Notes under the pieces: generated by a model
Told to the model about the DNA's origin: nothing
Database searches by the model: none
Seen by the model: the letters and a program-made list of their open reading frames with translations, nothing else
Assembly (NCBI GenBank): GCA_030726725.1
Contig: JANRDC010000018.1
Location: forward strand, 25,774-89,773
Direction: 5' to 3'
DNA length: 64,000 nucleotides
Source: Flavobacteriaceae bacterium
GTDB lineage: Bacteria; Bacteroidota; Bacteroidia; Flavobacteriales; Flavobacteriaceae
Translations under genes and position numbers: made by a program
Part shown: one piece after another, positions 45,550 through 53,295 of the stretch
How the letters are laid out: every line of letters starts with the position of its first letter
Numbering within the stretch: the stretch's first letter is position 1

Positions 45550-46100
45550 TGCGCACCTTATCTCGATTTATTTTTTTGACCTTACTCGGTTGGCGTATCA
45601 AAGGAACCTTCGAACCTATCGATCAATGTGTGGTGATTGCTGCTCCGCACACCAGCAATTGGGATTTTCCCCTAGGATTGTTTACCCGAAAGATTATTGG
45701 TTTGGAAATCAATTACATAGGAAAGAAAAGTTTGTTTAAACCTTTGTGGGGATGGTTTTTCAGATGGACTGGAGGAGCCCCTGTGGAACGGGATCATAAG
45801 TCAGATGCGGTAGCTTCTATCGTCGCTTTGTTCGGCCAGAAAAAAGTGTTTAGATTGGCCATGGCACCAGAGGGCACCCGAAAAAAAGTAGCGCGATGGC
45901 GCACAGGTTTTTATCATATTGCCCTAGGGGCTCAAGTGCCTTTATTGATGATTGCCATGGACTATGGAAAAAAAGAAGTCCGCATCAGCAAACCCATCAA
46001 GCTTGTGGGTCAACAGGAAACGGACTTTGCGATGATCGAGGATTTTTTTAGGGGGGCACAAGGCAAAATCCCCGAGTATACCTCGCTCAATATTCAATAA
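45546..46100 (+). CDS. PlsC-like acyltransferase
   Basis: A 184-residue member of the 1-acylglycerol-3-phosphate O-acyltransferase superfamily. It has the HX4D motif as H35 and D40 (HTSNWD), the GGAPVERD substrate-binding block and APEGTRKK. It is shorter than full PlsC and resembles the small acyltransferases that modify lipids in Bacteroidota. It could contribute to phospholipid or other lipid acylation. Together with kdsB in one operon it suggests an envelope role, but the acceptor cannot be named. Confidence 0.82.
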   Translation: MMRTLSRFIFLTLLGWRIKGTFEPIDQCVVIAAPHTSNWDFPLGLFTRKIIGLEINYIGKKSLFKPLWGWFFRWTGGAPVERDHKSDAVASIVALFGQKKVFRLAMAPEGTRKKVARWRTGFYHIALGAQVPLLMIAMDYGKKEVRISKPIKLVGQQETDFAMIEDFFRGAQGKIPEYTSLNIQ

Positions 46101-46106
46101 ATATCT

Positions 46107-46817
46107 TTATTCTTCCATGGTGTGGTAGACGTTTTGAACATCGTCGTCTTCTTCGATGCGCTCCAATAACTTTTCCACATCGGCCATTTGCTCTTCAGTC
46201 AGTTTTTTGGTCACCTGAGGAATTCGCTCAAAACCTGAAGAAAGAATTGAATAACCTCTGGACTCCAGCTCTTTTTGTAGGGTGCCAAATTGCTCAAAAG
46301 GCGCGTAGATCACAATCCCGTCTTCGTCCAAAAACACTTCCTCGCAACCGAAATCAATCAGGTCAAGCTCGAGTTCTTCCACGTCTAAACCGTCAGCTTG
46401 GATTCTGAAGTTGCAGGTGTGGTCAAACATAAACTCTACTGATCCAGAGGTGCCCAGGCTGCCGTTGCATTTGTTGAAATACGATCGAATATTGGCCACA
46501 GTTCTGGTGTTGTTGTCCGTAGCGGTCTCGATGAGTATGGCTATTCCGTGCGGGGCATATCCTTCAAACAAAACTTCTTTGTAATCACCTTGAGATTTGT
46601 CACTAGCCTTTTTAATGGCGCGTTCCACGTTCTCTTTCGGCATATTTACCGATTTTGCATTCTGGATCACCGCTCTTAATCTGCTGTTGCTGTCCGGATC
46701 TGGTCCACCTTCTTTGACAGCCATCACAATGTCTTTGCCTATTCTGGTAAATGCTTTGGACATCGCTGCCCAACGTTTCATTTTTCTAGCCTTTCTAAAT
46801 TCAAACGCTCTTCCCAT
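46107..46817 (-). CDS. YebC/PmpR-family protein
   Basis: A 236-residue YebC-family protein. Family members are described as transcriptional regulators and, more recently, as factors that relieve ribosome stalling at proline-rich stretches. Features: start MGRAFEFRKARKMKRWA, PDSNSRLRAVI, NMPKENVERAIKKA and the EGYAPHGIAILIE stretch, then a C-terminal EEDDDVQNVYHTMEE acidic end. The length is normal. It is monocistronic, between the convergent acyltransferase and the phhB-like gene. Confidence 0.93.
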   Translation of the reverse strand: MGRAFEFRKARKMKRWAAMSKAFTRIGKDIVMAVKEGGPDPDSNSRLRAVIQNAKSVNMPKENVERAIKKASDKSQGDYKEVLFEGYAPHGIAILIETATDNNTRTVANIRSYFNKCNGSLGTSGSVEFMFDHTCNFRIQADGLDVEELELDLIDFGCEEVFLDEDGIVIYAPFEQFGTLQKELESRGYSILSSGFERIPQVTKKLTEEQMADVEKLLERIEEDDDVQNVYHTMEE

Positions 46818-46859
46818 AGTAAATGATGTAGTGTGGGGTGAAATTAATAATTTATAGTT

Positions 46860-47159
46860 TTATGCAGCGCCTCCAGGAACTGAGACGCAGTGTTCGATTC
46901 GTTCAGCAAGGGCAAAGTCGTTTAAGGTAACGGCTTTTACGCTGGGTGTTTGAATGCTGACCAGCAAAGTATTAAAGGTATTTGTCCACTTGGGGTAGTG
47001 ACCTATTTTTTCGCATTCAAAAGCAATACGGGTCATCGCAGAGAATGCTTCCTTAAAGTCGGCAAACTGAAAACTGCTCATCAAGCAGTTGTCTTTGTGT
47101 CCCCAATGTGGTAAGTGTTTTAGGTTTTCTTGAATTTCTTCTTCAGTAAGTGCTTTCAT
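46860..47159 (-). CDS. 4a-hydroxytetrahydrobiopterin dehydratase homologue lacking active-site histidines
   Basis: A 99-residue protein with the whole pterin-4a-carbinolamine dehydratase (PhhB/DCoH) fold pattern (FQFADFKEAFSAMTRIAFECE, DFALAERI). The family's HHP motif reads H54-Y55-P56, and the later His (third of the classical set) is P72. Two of three active-site histidines are therefore missing. It may be a divergent enzyme or a non-catalytic partner. It lies 8 bases downstream of gcvT and is probably cotranscribed. No aromatic amino-acid hydroxylase is near. Confidence 0.8.
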   Translation of the reverse strand: MKALTEEEIQENLKHLPHWGHKDNCLMSSFQFADFKEAFSAMTRIAFECEKIGHYPKWTNTFNTLLVSIQTPSVKAVTLNDFALAERIEHCVSVPGGAA

Positions 47160-47167
47160 CCGGTGTA

Positions 47168-48253
47168 TTATGCTTTAAAAAAAGGTAGTTTAACAATCTC
47201 CGCAGCGATCTGCTTGTCTCTGATGCGCACATAGATTTGAGTGCCCACAGCACTGTACGTGCGATCGATGTACCCCATACCTATGCCCAGGGTCAAGCTG
47301 GGTGACATAGTTCCAGAGGTGACCATACCAATAGCAGTTCCTGCTTCGTTTTCTAACAGATAATCGTGGCGAGGTATTCCTCGTTCTAACAGTTTAAAAC
47401 CGACTAATTTTTGTGTGCTACCGGCTTCCTTCTCAGCGAGTAAGGCTTCGCTGTTGATAAACGGTTTGCTGAATTTGGTAATCCAACCCAATCCTGCGCT
47501 GATGGGCGAAGTTTGGTCATTGATGTCATTGCCGTACAGGCAATATCCCATTTCGAGCCTTAAAGTGTCTCTGGCTGCTAAGCCCACGGGTTGAATTCCT
47601 GAGGATGCACCAGCTTGTAAAACTGCCTCCCAAAGCTCAGCGGCACTGTCTTTGTGCACATAGAGTTCAAAACCGCCAGCACCTGTGTAACCGGTCGCAG
47701 AGATCAACACATCTTGAATCCCGGCCATAGTTCCTGTAGAAAAATGGTAATAGGGGATTTCGTTGAGCGCTACTTCGGTAAGGGGCTGTAAAGTTTGGGC
47801 GGCCAATGGGCCTTGCACTGCTAATAGTGCGTAGTCCTCTGAAAGGTTTTTTAAGTCAGCGCCAAATGACTTGTTTTCCGCTTGAAGATGGGCAAAGTCT
47901 TTGTCGATGTTTGCCGCATTGACCACCAAAAAATAGTCGTCTTCTGCTATTTGATAAATGATTAAATCATCTACAATTCCACCAGTGTGGTTTGGAAAAC
48001 AGCTGTATTGGGCTTTTCCTGGCTTGAGTAGCTCTAGGTCGTTAGATGTAGTCCATTGAAGCAAGGCCTTGGCTTGGGGTCCTTGAACAGTAAATTGCCC
48101 CATATGGGAGACATCAAAGATACCTACTTGGGTGCGCACACATTGGTGTTCCACGTTAATTCCAGCATAGGACACAGGCATATCATAACCGGCAAATGGA
48201 ACCATTTTGGCGCCTAGTCCTAAGTGTTTTTCATAGAGAGGAGTTCTTTTCAT
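47168..48253 (-). CDS. gcvT: aminomethyltransferase (glycine cleavage T protein)
   Basis: GcvT transfers the methylene group from aminomethyl-lipoyl H protein to tetrahydrofolate. The 361-residue protein has MKRTPLYEKHLGLGAKMVPFAG at the start, FDVSHMGQ, LLAVQGPLA, and ATGYTGAGGFELYV followed by GLAARDTLRLEMGYCLYGND. The length is normal. No gcvH or gcvP is present here. It is first in a unit with the phhB-like gene. Confidence 0.95.
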   Translation of the reverse strand: MKRTPLYEKHLGLGAKMVPFAGYDMPVSYAGINVEHQCVRTQVGIFDVSHMGQFTVQGPQAKALLQWTTSNDLELLKPGKAQYSCFPNHTGGIVDDLIIYQIAEDDYFLVVNAANIDKDFAHLQAENKSFGADLKNLSEDYALLAVQGPLAAQTLQPLTEVALNEIPYYHFSTGTMAGIQDVLISATGYTGAGGFELYVHKDSAAELWEAVLQAGASSGIQPVGLAARDTLRLEMGYCLYGNDINDQTSPISAGLGWITKFSKPFINSEALLAEKEAGSTQKLVGFKLLERGIPRHDYLLENEAGTAIGMVTSGTMSPSLTLGIGMGYIDRTYSAVGTQIYVRIRDKQIAAEIVKLPFFKA

Positions 48254-48270
48254 CGAGCGGAATATTTGCC

Positions 48271-48278
48271 CAAAAATA
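48271..48278 (-). promoter_or_regulatory. TAnnTTTG -7 box before gcvT
   Basis: On the minus strand TATTTTTG ends 17 bases before the gcvT ATG, in the 62-base gap after thrC. The -33 position lacks a TTG. It suggests that gcvT is transcribed separately from thrABC. Confidence 0.5.
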
Positions 48279-48315
48279 AGGTATTCCCTAAGAATTTACG
48301 GAATTACGCCCTGCT

Positions 48316-49617
48316 TTATTCGTGTTTTTCCATCAATAACTCCTTGAGCTCAGCATAGTTTCTGATTACAGTAGATTTTTTTTCTGCCTGCATCAATTGT
48401 TGCAATCCCTCTGGGAGCTCAGGGGAAAAACCCAAGGCTTCACTAACCACTTCGGTAAACTTGATCGGGTGTGCTGTTTCTAAAAACACCCCAAAGTGGT
48501 CGGGATGATTTGCCAGATATTGCTGAATGCCCAAGTATCCTATGGCTCCATGTGGATCTGCTATATAATCGTAGGCTTGGTACAGCTGTTGCATGGCTGC
48601 TAACGTTTGCTCGTCAGTATACGAATAGCTGCTGATCTGAGTGGTCAACGCATCAAAGTTGTTGGCGTGTAATGCTTCTATTCGCGTCCAATTGCTCGGA
48701 TGAGCGACGTCCATAGCATTTGATCGTGTAGCCACGGATTTTCTATCGGTCCATACCCCTGTAGTCAAATAGTCTGGAACTGTTTTGTTGCTGTTGGTTG
48801 CGGCGATAAAGTGAGCGATGTCCAGCCCTAATTTTTGCGCCACAAAACCCGCGCAAAGATTGCCAAAATTTCCAGAAGGAACGCTGACCACCCAAGGTTT
48901 ATCGGATGATTTCTTTTGTTGAAGCGCCACAAAGTAGTACAGCATTTGTGGCAGCCACCTTGCTACATTGATCGAGTTGGCAGAGGTTAATTTACGCGCA
49001 GATCTCACTTGTTGATCAACAAACGCGGTTTTCACCATGTCTTGACAATCGTCAAACGTGCCCAGTACTTCGACAGCCCTGACGTTTTGCCCAAGGGCAG
49101 TCAGTTGTTTTTCTTGTAATGGGCTGACTTTGCCACTGGGGTAAAGGATGACGACCTCAACTCCGGGCACCCCTAAAAATCCATCCGCTACCGCGCCGCC
49201 TGTATCTCCAGAAGTAGCCACCAAAACAGTGGTTTTTTCACCGCTTTGTGCAGAAAAGTAGCCCAAGCAACGGGCCATAAATCGGGCACCAACATCTTTA
49301 AAAGCCAAGGTGGGTCCATGAAATAGCTCAAGTACACCTATGCGGTCATCCAAGCGAACCACAGGGAGGTCAAAATCTATAGCAGCGCTGGCGATTTCCG
49401 CTAGCGTCTGCTGATCGATGTCGCTTCCCACAAAGTGTTTCATCACCTCGTACCCTAAAGTTTCTTTATCCATATGGGCATATGAAGCCCAAAAATCTCG
49501 TCCTAAATCGGGTAGATGATCAGGAAAATACAAGCCTCGATCTGGTGCGATGCCCGTGGTGGCCGCTTCTTTGAAACTAGCAGTTAAACTTGGGTTGGTA
49601 AGACTTTTGTAGATCAT
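48316..49617 (-). CDS. thrC: threonine synthase
   Basis: ThrC converts O-phosphohomoserine to threonine with PLP. The 433-residue protein shows the PLP lysine in TLAFKDVGARFMA, VATSGDTGGAVADGF, the SVPSGNFGNLCAG phosphate-binding loop and LETAHPIKF. It is the short threonine-synthase form of this phylum. The third gene of thrABC, 11 bases after thrB, it is therefore expected to be under the leader found at 53070-53153. Confidence 0.96.
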   Translation of the reverse strand: MIYKSLTNPSLTASFKEAATTGIAPDRGLYFPDHLPDLGRDFWASYAHMDKETLGYEVMKHFVGSDIDQQTLAEIASAAIDFDLPVVRLDDRIGVLELFHGPTLAFKDVGARFMARCLGYFSAQSGEKTTVLVATSGDTGGAVADGFLGVPGVEVVILYPSGKVSPLQEKQLTALGQNVRAVEVLGTFDDCQDMVKTAFVDQQVRSARKLTSANSINVARWLPQMLYYFVALQQKKSSDKPWVVSVPSGNFGNLCAGFVAQKLGLDIAHFIAATNSNKTVPDYLTTGVWTDRKSVATRSNAMDVAHPSNWTRIEALHANNFDALTTQISSYSYTDEQTLAAMQQLYQAYDYIADPHGAIGYLGIQQYLANHPDHFGVFLETAHPIKFTEVVSEALGFSPELPEGLQQLMQAEKKSTVIRNYAELKELLMEKHE

Positions 49618-49628
49618 CGTGCTAAGCT

Positions 49629-50567
49629 TTATTCGTTGAGGATTTTGATGCCTTGGGTGTTGATTTTAGCGCAATGAACCTCAAAATCGATCCCCCATTT
49701 CCGGTAGTTGACGTCAATGGCTTGAGCGATCAGATGCGCTTGATCACTGCCTTTAGCCAAGGCAAATACAGAAGGTCCAGAGCCTGAAATCCCTGCGCCT
49801 AAAGCCCCGGAGTCCAGCATGGTTTTTTTCAGTTCATCAAAACCTGGTATCAGCAGGGATCTGATGGGTTCTACAACCACATCGACCAATGATCTGGAAA
49901 TTAATCCGTAATCATCAGTATACAACCCTGCGATCAATCCGCCTAAATTTCCCCATTGGGTGGTCGCCTGTTTTAAGCTGAGCTGCGTTTTTAATATGCT
50001 GCGCGCATCCTGGGTTTTGATCTCAATCTGCGGGTGAAGTACCACGGCGTACAAATCGTTTGGGCAAGGCAATGCGACAATGTCCAATGGAGCATAGGAG
50101 CGAACCAATGTAAAACCACCAAATAGTCCTGGGGCTACATTATCGGCGTGGGCTACACCGCTGGCTAGTTTTTCCCCCTCCATGGCAAATCCCACCAATT
50201 CAAGCGGGGTAAAAGGTCTGCCCAACAATTCATTTAAACCCCAAACAGCACCTGAGGCACTGGCTGCACTAGAGCCAATTCCGCTGCCTGCTTTTATTTT
50301 CTTTTCGATCACCAAATGAAAACCTGGGTGTGTGCCCACTTTGGATTTGTAGGCGTTCAACAAACTGAGTCCAGCCACGCCAGCAGTATTCTTTTCAACG
50401 GCCAAGGGTAGGTCAGCACCCGTGATTGCACTGATCCGCCAACCGGGTTCAACAGTTTCTTCTATATGCATGATATCACCTACCTCGTCTAAAGCGACGC
50501 CCAACACATCAAAACCACATGATATATTGGCAATAGTACCTGGCGAAAACAAACTGATTCTTTTCAT
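49629..50567 (-). CDS. thrB: homoserine kinase
   Basis: ThrB phosphorylates homoserine. The 312-residue GHMP kinase has the ATP-binding KKIKAGSGIGSSAAS motif (the usual proline of PxGxGLGSS is Ala here), ANISCGFDVLGVA at the N-terminus, and the C-terminal GISGSGPSVFAL motif. It begins at 50567, next to the stop of the bifunctional thrA at 50568, so the two are tightly coupled. Confidence 0.95.
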   Translation of the reverse strand: MKRISLFSPGTIANISCGFDVLGVALDEVGDIMHIEETVEPGWRISAITGADLPLAVEKNTAGVAGLSLLNAYKSKVGTHPGFHLVIEKKIKAGSGIGSSAASASGAVWGLNELLGRPFTPLELVGFAMEGEKLASGVAHADNVAPGLFGGFTLVRSYAPLDIVALPCPNDLYAVVLHPQIEIKTQDARSILKTQLSLKQATTQWGNLGGLIAGLYTDDYGLISRSLVDVVVEPIRSLLIPGFDELKKTMLDSGALGAGISGSGPSVFALAKGSDQAHLIAQAIDVNYRKWGIDFEVHCAKINTQGIKILNE

Positions 50568-53012
50568 TTATTCGTGTTTTGCTGCGCGTATAATATCGGC
50601 AAATATACCGGATGCGGTTACTGCTGCTCCAGCTCCAGCTCCTTGAATTACCATGGGACTAGTCGGGTAGCGTTCTGTGTAAAAAAGTACGATATTGTCG
50701 CTCCCAGGTAAATGATAAAAGGGATGATCTTTGGGGATGACTTCTACGCCCACACTGGCTTTTTGACCATCGAGTAAAGCGGTGTATTTGAGTTTAGCTC
50801 CTTGATCATGAGCGTTTTGCCAAAGTTTACGCATTTTACCTTCATCTTGAATCAATTGAGCAAATAGGGCTTCATTATCCAGGGTGGCCAATGCTTCAGA
50901 GGATAGAAATGAATTGTTCTGTATATCGCTCATCTCCAGTTTTAGTCCTGCTTCCCGCGCTAAAATCAATATTTTGCGCATGACATCAACACCGCTGAGG
51001 TCAATTTTTGGATCTGGCTCCGTATATCCCAATTGTTGTGCTTGTCCTACTACTGAAGCAAAATCCTCGCCTTGGTAGTGGTGAAAAATAAAGTTTAGGC
51101 TACCTGACAGCACTGCCTGTATTTTGTGAATTCGATCACCTGAGGCCACCATATTTTTCAGGGTATCAATGATAGGTAGACCTGCGCCAACATTTGTTTC
51201 ATACAAGAATGAAGCTTGGTATTTGCCGGAGAGTTGCTGTAGTTTTTGGTAGTATTCAAAGGTAGATGAACACGCAATTTTATTACAGGTCACCACAGAT
51301 ATACTGTGGGAAAGGTAGGTGGAGTAGGACTGGGCAACTCCCTGATCGGCGGTGTTGTCTACAAATATTGAGTTGCGCAGGTTGAGTCGTTTTACCTCTT
51401 GGGCAAATCCTTCTAGGGAACTTTTTGTTCCGCGCCCCAGGCAGCTGGACCACTGAGTCAAATCAATACCGGCTTCATCAAAAAACATAGTTTTTGAGTT
51501 GGCTATTCCCACCACCCTCACTTGAAGTTGGAGGTGGTTTTGTAGGTAATCGGATTGTTTTTCCAGTTGTTCTAGGAGTTGACTGCCCACTGTGCCCACG
51601 CCCATAACGAACAGATTCACCTGCTTGGTTTGGGCTTCAAAAAACGTCTCATGCAGCGCATTAATCGCTTTCGGCACATCCTTTTCAGCGATCACAGCTG
51701 ATATATTCCGTTCAGATGAACCCTGGGCGATTACGCGAATATTTACATTATTGCGCCCCAGTGTTTGAAACATTTTTCCGCTCAGTCCTTGGTGGCTTCT
51801 CATTTGGTCGCCCACCAAGGCCAAAATAGCCATGTCCAGCTCTGGAACAAGCGCGTTGATCATACCCTGTTTGATCTCGTAACTAAATGCCTCATTGACT
51901 ACATCAACAGCTTTTTGAGCATCTGCGGAGGCGATAGCAATAGTTATTGAGTGTTCAGAGGAAGCTTGGGTGATCAATACCACATTGATCTGGGCCTGAG
52001 AAAGCACAGAAAAAAACTTCTGTGAAATACCTGGAATACCCACCATTCCAGGTCCCTCTAGGGAAACCAAGGCCATTTGTGGGATGTGGCTGATACCGCG
52101 AACAGTTTTTTCTTGTGCGCCTCCTGTGGCACTGATTAAAGTGCCTGGATCCTCGGGGGCAAATGTGTTTTTGATGCGCAAAGGTATCCCCACAGCCATG
52201 GCGGGCTGAATGGTAGGCGGGTAGAGCACTTTGGCGCCAAAATGCGAAAGCTCCATAGCTTCCTCATAGGATATTTCTTCAATGGGTTTGGCTGATTTTA
52301 CCCATTGAGGGTGCGCAGTAAACATTCCACTCACATCGGTATAAATCAATAGTTCACGAGCGCTTAAACCCGCAGCTACCAAAGAGGCTGAATAATCTGA
52401 ACCTCCTCTTCCCAAAGTAGTTGTATGGCCAGAAGCATCTGCCCCAATAAATCCGCCCATGATTTGAACCTGATGACCTGTCGAGGCGGCTTGTTGTAAA
52501 GCGCTATACGTAGTTGCTGTATCCACTTGGGCTTTGCCGTGTTTGCTGTTGGTGCGGATCAACAACCGAGCATCCCAATAGGTTAAATCAATGTCCAAAC
52601 TCTTCAGGTAAGCTGCGATAATTTCACTGGATAACAGCTCTCCATAAGCCAAAACTTGATCGCTGAGTCTAGGTGTTGTTTCCCCTATGAGGTAGGCCCC
52701 TTCTAAAAGTGCGTCTAATTGATTGATGCTTTGTTTTACACGGCTGAGTACACCGCTTTGTATGGATACGGGTATCAGTGATTTCACCGCATCAAGGTGG
52801 GTTTTTTCTATTTCACTGATTAAGGTCTGATAGGTAGCTTCCCGATTTGATGCGCTGTGCAACGCATTCACCAATAAATCGGTAATACCACCCATGGCGG
52901 AAACCACGACTGCGATGCGCTCTTTTTGAGCGTATGATTGAATGATCTGTGCGACTTGACGTATTGCAGATTCGCGGGCTACTGAACTACCGCCGAATTT
53001 AAGAACCAACAT
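50568..53012 (-). CDS. thrA: bifunctional aspartate kinase / homoserine dehydrogenase
   Basis: ThrA catalyses the first and third steps of the threonine branch. The 814-residue protein has the aspartokinase domain (about 1-300; MLVLKFGGSSVA, GRGGSDYSAS), two ACT domains (about 310-455) that in homologues sense threonine, and homoserine dehydrogenase (about 460-810) with the NAD(P) site VMGVGTVGS and the catalytic KIDLSGVDVMRK segment. Both activities look intact. It is first in thrABC and is preceded by a 283-base region with a Thr-rich leader peptide. Confidence 0.97.
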   Translation of the reverse strand: MLVLKFGGSSVARESAIRQVAQIIQSYAQKERIAVVVSAMGGITDLLVNALHSASNREATYQTLISEIEKTHLDAVKSLIPVSIQSGVLSRVKQSINQLDALLEGAYLIGETTPRLSDQVLAYGELLSSEIIAAYLKSLDIDLTYWDARLLIRTNSKHGKAQVDTATTYSALQQAASTGHQVQIMGGFIGADASGHTTTLGRGGSDYSASLVAAGLSARELLIYTDVSGMFTAHPQWVKSAKPIEEISYEEAMELSHFGAKVLYPPTIQPAMAVGIPLRIKNTFAPEDPGTLISATGGAQEKTVRGISHIPQMALVSLEGPGMVGIPGISQKFFSVLSQAQINVVLITQASSEHSITIAIASADAQKAVDVVNEAFSYEIKQGMINALVPELDMAILALVGDQMRSHQGLSGKMFQTLGRNNVNIRVIAQGSSERNISAVIAEKDVPKAINALHETFFEAQTKQVNLFVMGVGTVGSQLLEQLEKQSDYLQNHLQLQVRVVGIANSKTMFFDEAGIDLTQWSSCLGRGTKSSLEGFAQEVKRLNLRNSIFVDNTADQGVAQSYSTYLSHSISVVTCNKIACSSTFEYYQKLQQLSGKYQASFLYETNVGAGLPIIDTLKNMVASGDRIHKIQAVLSGSLNFIFHHYQGEDFASVVGQAQQLGYTEPDPKIDLSGVDVMRKILILAREAGLKLEMSDIQNNSFLSSEALATLDNEALFAQLIQDEGKMRKLWQNAHDQGAKLKYTALLDGQKASVGVEVIPKDHPFYHLPGSDNIVLFYTERYPTSPMVIQGAGAGAAVTASGIFADIIRAAKHE

Positions 53013-53069
53013 GTTGATAATGGATAAAAATGAATAAAGAATAAAGTAAGGTCCGAGGAAAATATAGCT

Positions 53070-53153
53070 TTACCCCCAAGGGGTAGTCAACGGAGCTGTA
53101 GTACCTGTAGTCAAGGTATTTGTGGTAAATGAAAAAATGCCAGAAAAGGCCAT
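53070..53153 (-). CDS. thrL: Thr-rich leader peptide of thrABC (27 codons)
   Basis: On the minus strand an ATG at 53153-53151 opens a 27-codon frame ending in TAA at 53072-53070. Nine codons are Thr: 10, 11, 13, 15, 16, 18, 19, 23 and 24 (ACC, ACA and ACT). Nine in 27 is far above what a random frame would give, and the frame lies 57 bases upstream of thrA. In enterobacteria, thrL is a Thr/Ile-rich peptide whose translation controls attenuation. Here Ile is almost absent, so control by threonine alone is inferred. The start is in one hairpin (53148-53172) and the stop in another (53071-53085). Confidence 0.8.
   Translation of the reverse strand: MAFSGIFSFTTNTLTTGTTAPLTTPWG
53071..53085 (-). 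promoter_or_regulatory. hairpin at the end of the thr leader peptide (possible attenuator)
   Basis: On the minus strand TACCCC (53085-53080) pairs with GGGGTA (53076-53071) around a 3-base loop. AGCT on both sides (53097-53094 and 53069-53066) could add a small outer helix, followed by AUAUUUU. This resembles a weak intrinsic terminator overlapping the leader stop codon. The U tract is not clean, so the mechanism is inferred. Confidence 0.45.
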
Positions 53154-53180
53154 AACACGAATGTATATGGCCCAAATGTA
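53148..53180 (-). promoter_or_regulatory. promoter -7 box and 5' hairpin of the thr leader
   Basis: On the minus strand TACATTTG (53180-53173) is a -7 consensus box without a clear -33 element. Right after it GGCCATA (53172-53166) pairs perfectly with TATGGCC (53154-53148), whose ATG is the leader peptide start. The hairpin would sit at the very 5' end of the mRNA. Confidence 0.55.
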
Positions 53181-53254
53181 ATTAAAATCGCATTGGAGTA
53201 CCTTGACCAGCCTGCTTTTTGTGAATATGAGAAAAACAGGAGTTTATTGTTGGA

Positions 53255-53276
53255 CAACCCTTAAAACTAAGGGTTG
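53255..53276. repeat. 9-bp hairpin after clpC
   Basis: CAACCCTTA and TAAGGGTTG form a perfect 9-bp stem with a 4-base loop, 19 bases downstream of the clpC stop. It would fit a clpC transcription end, but neither strand has the U run expected of an intrinsic terminator. Confidence 0.45.
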
Positions 53277-53295
53277 AAAATCAACAATTAAATAC

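Noticed and set aside
53211..53240. imperfect hairpin CCTGCTTTTT / AAAAACAGG as clpC terminator
   Set aside because: There is a bulge and no U tract after it on the minus strand; the 9-bp hairpin at 53255-53276 is a better, though also imperfect, candidate.
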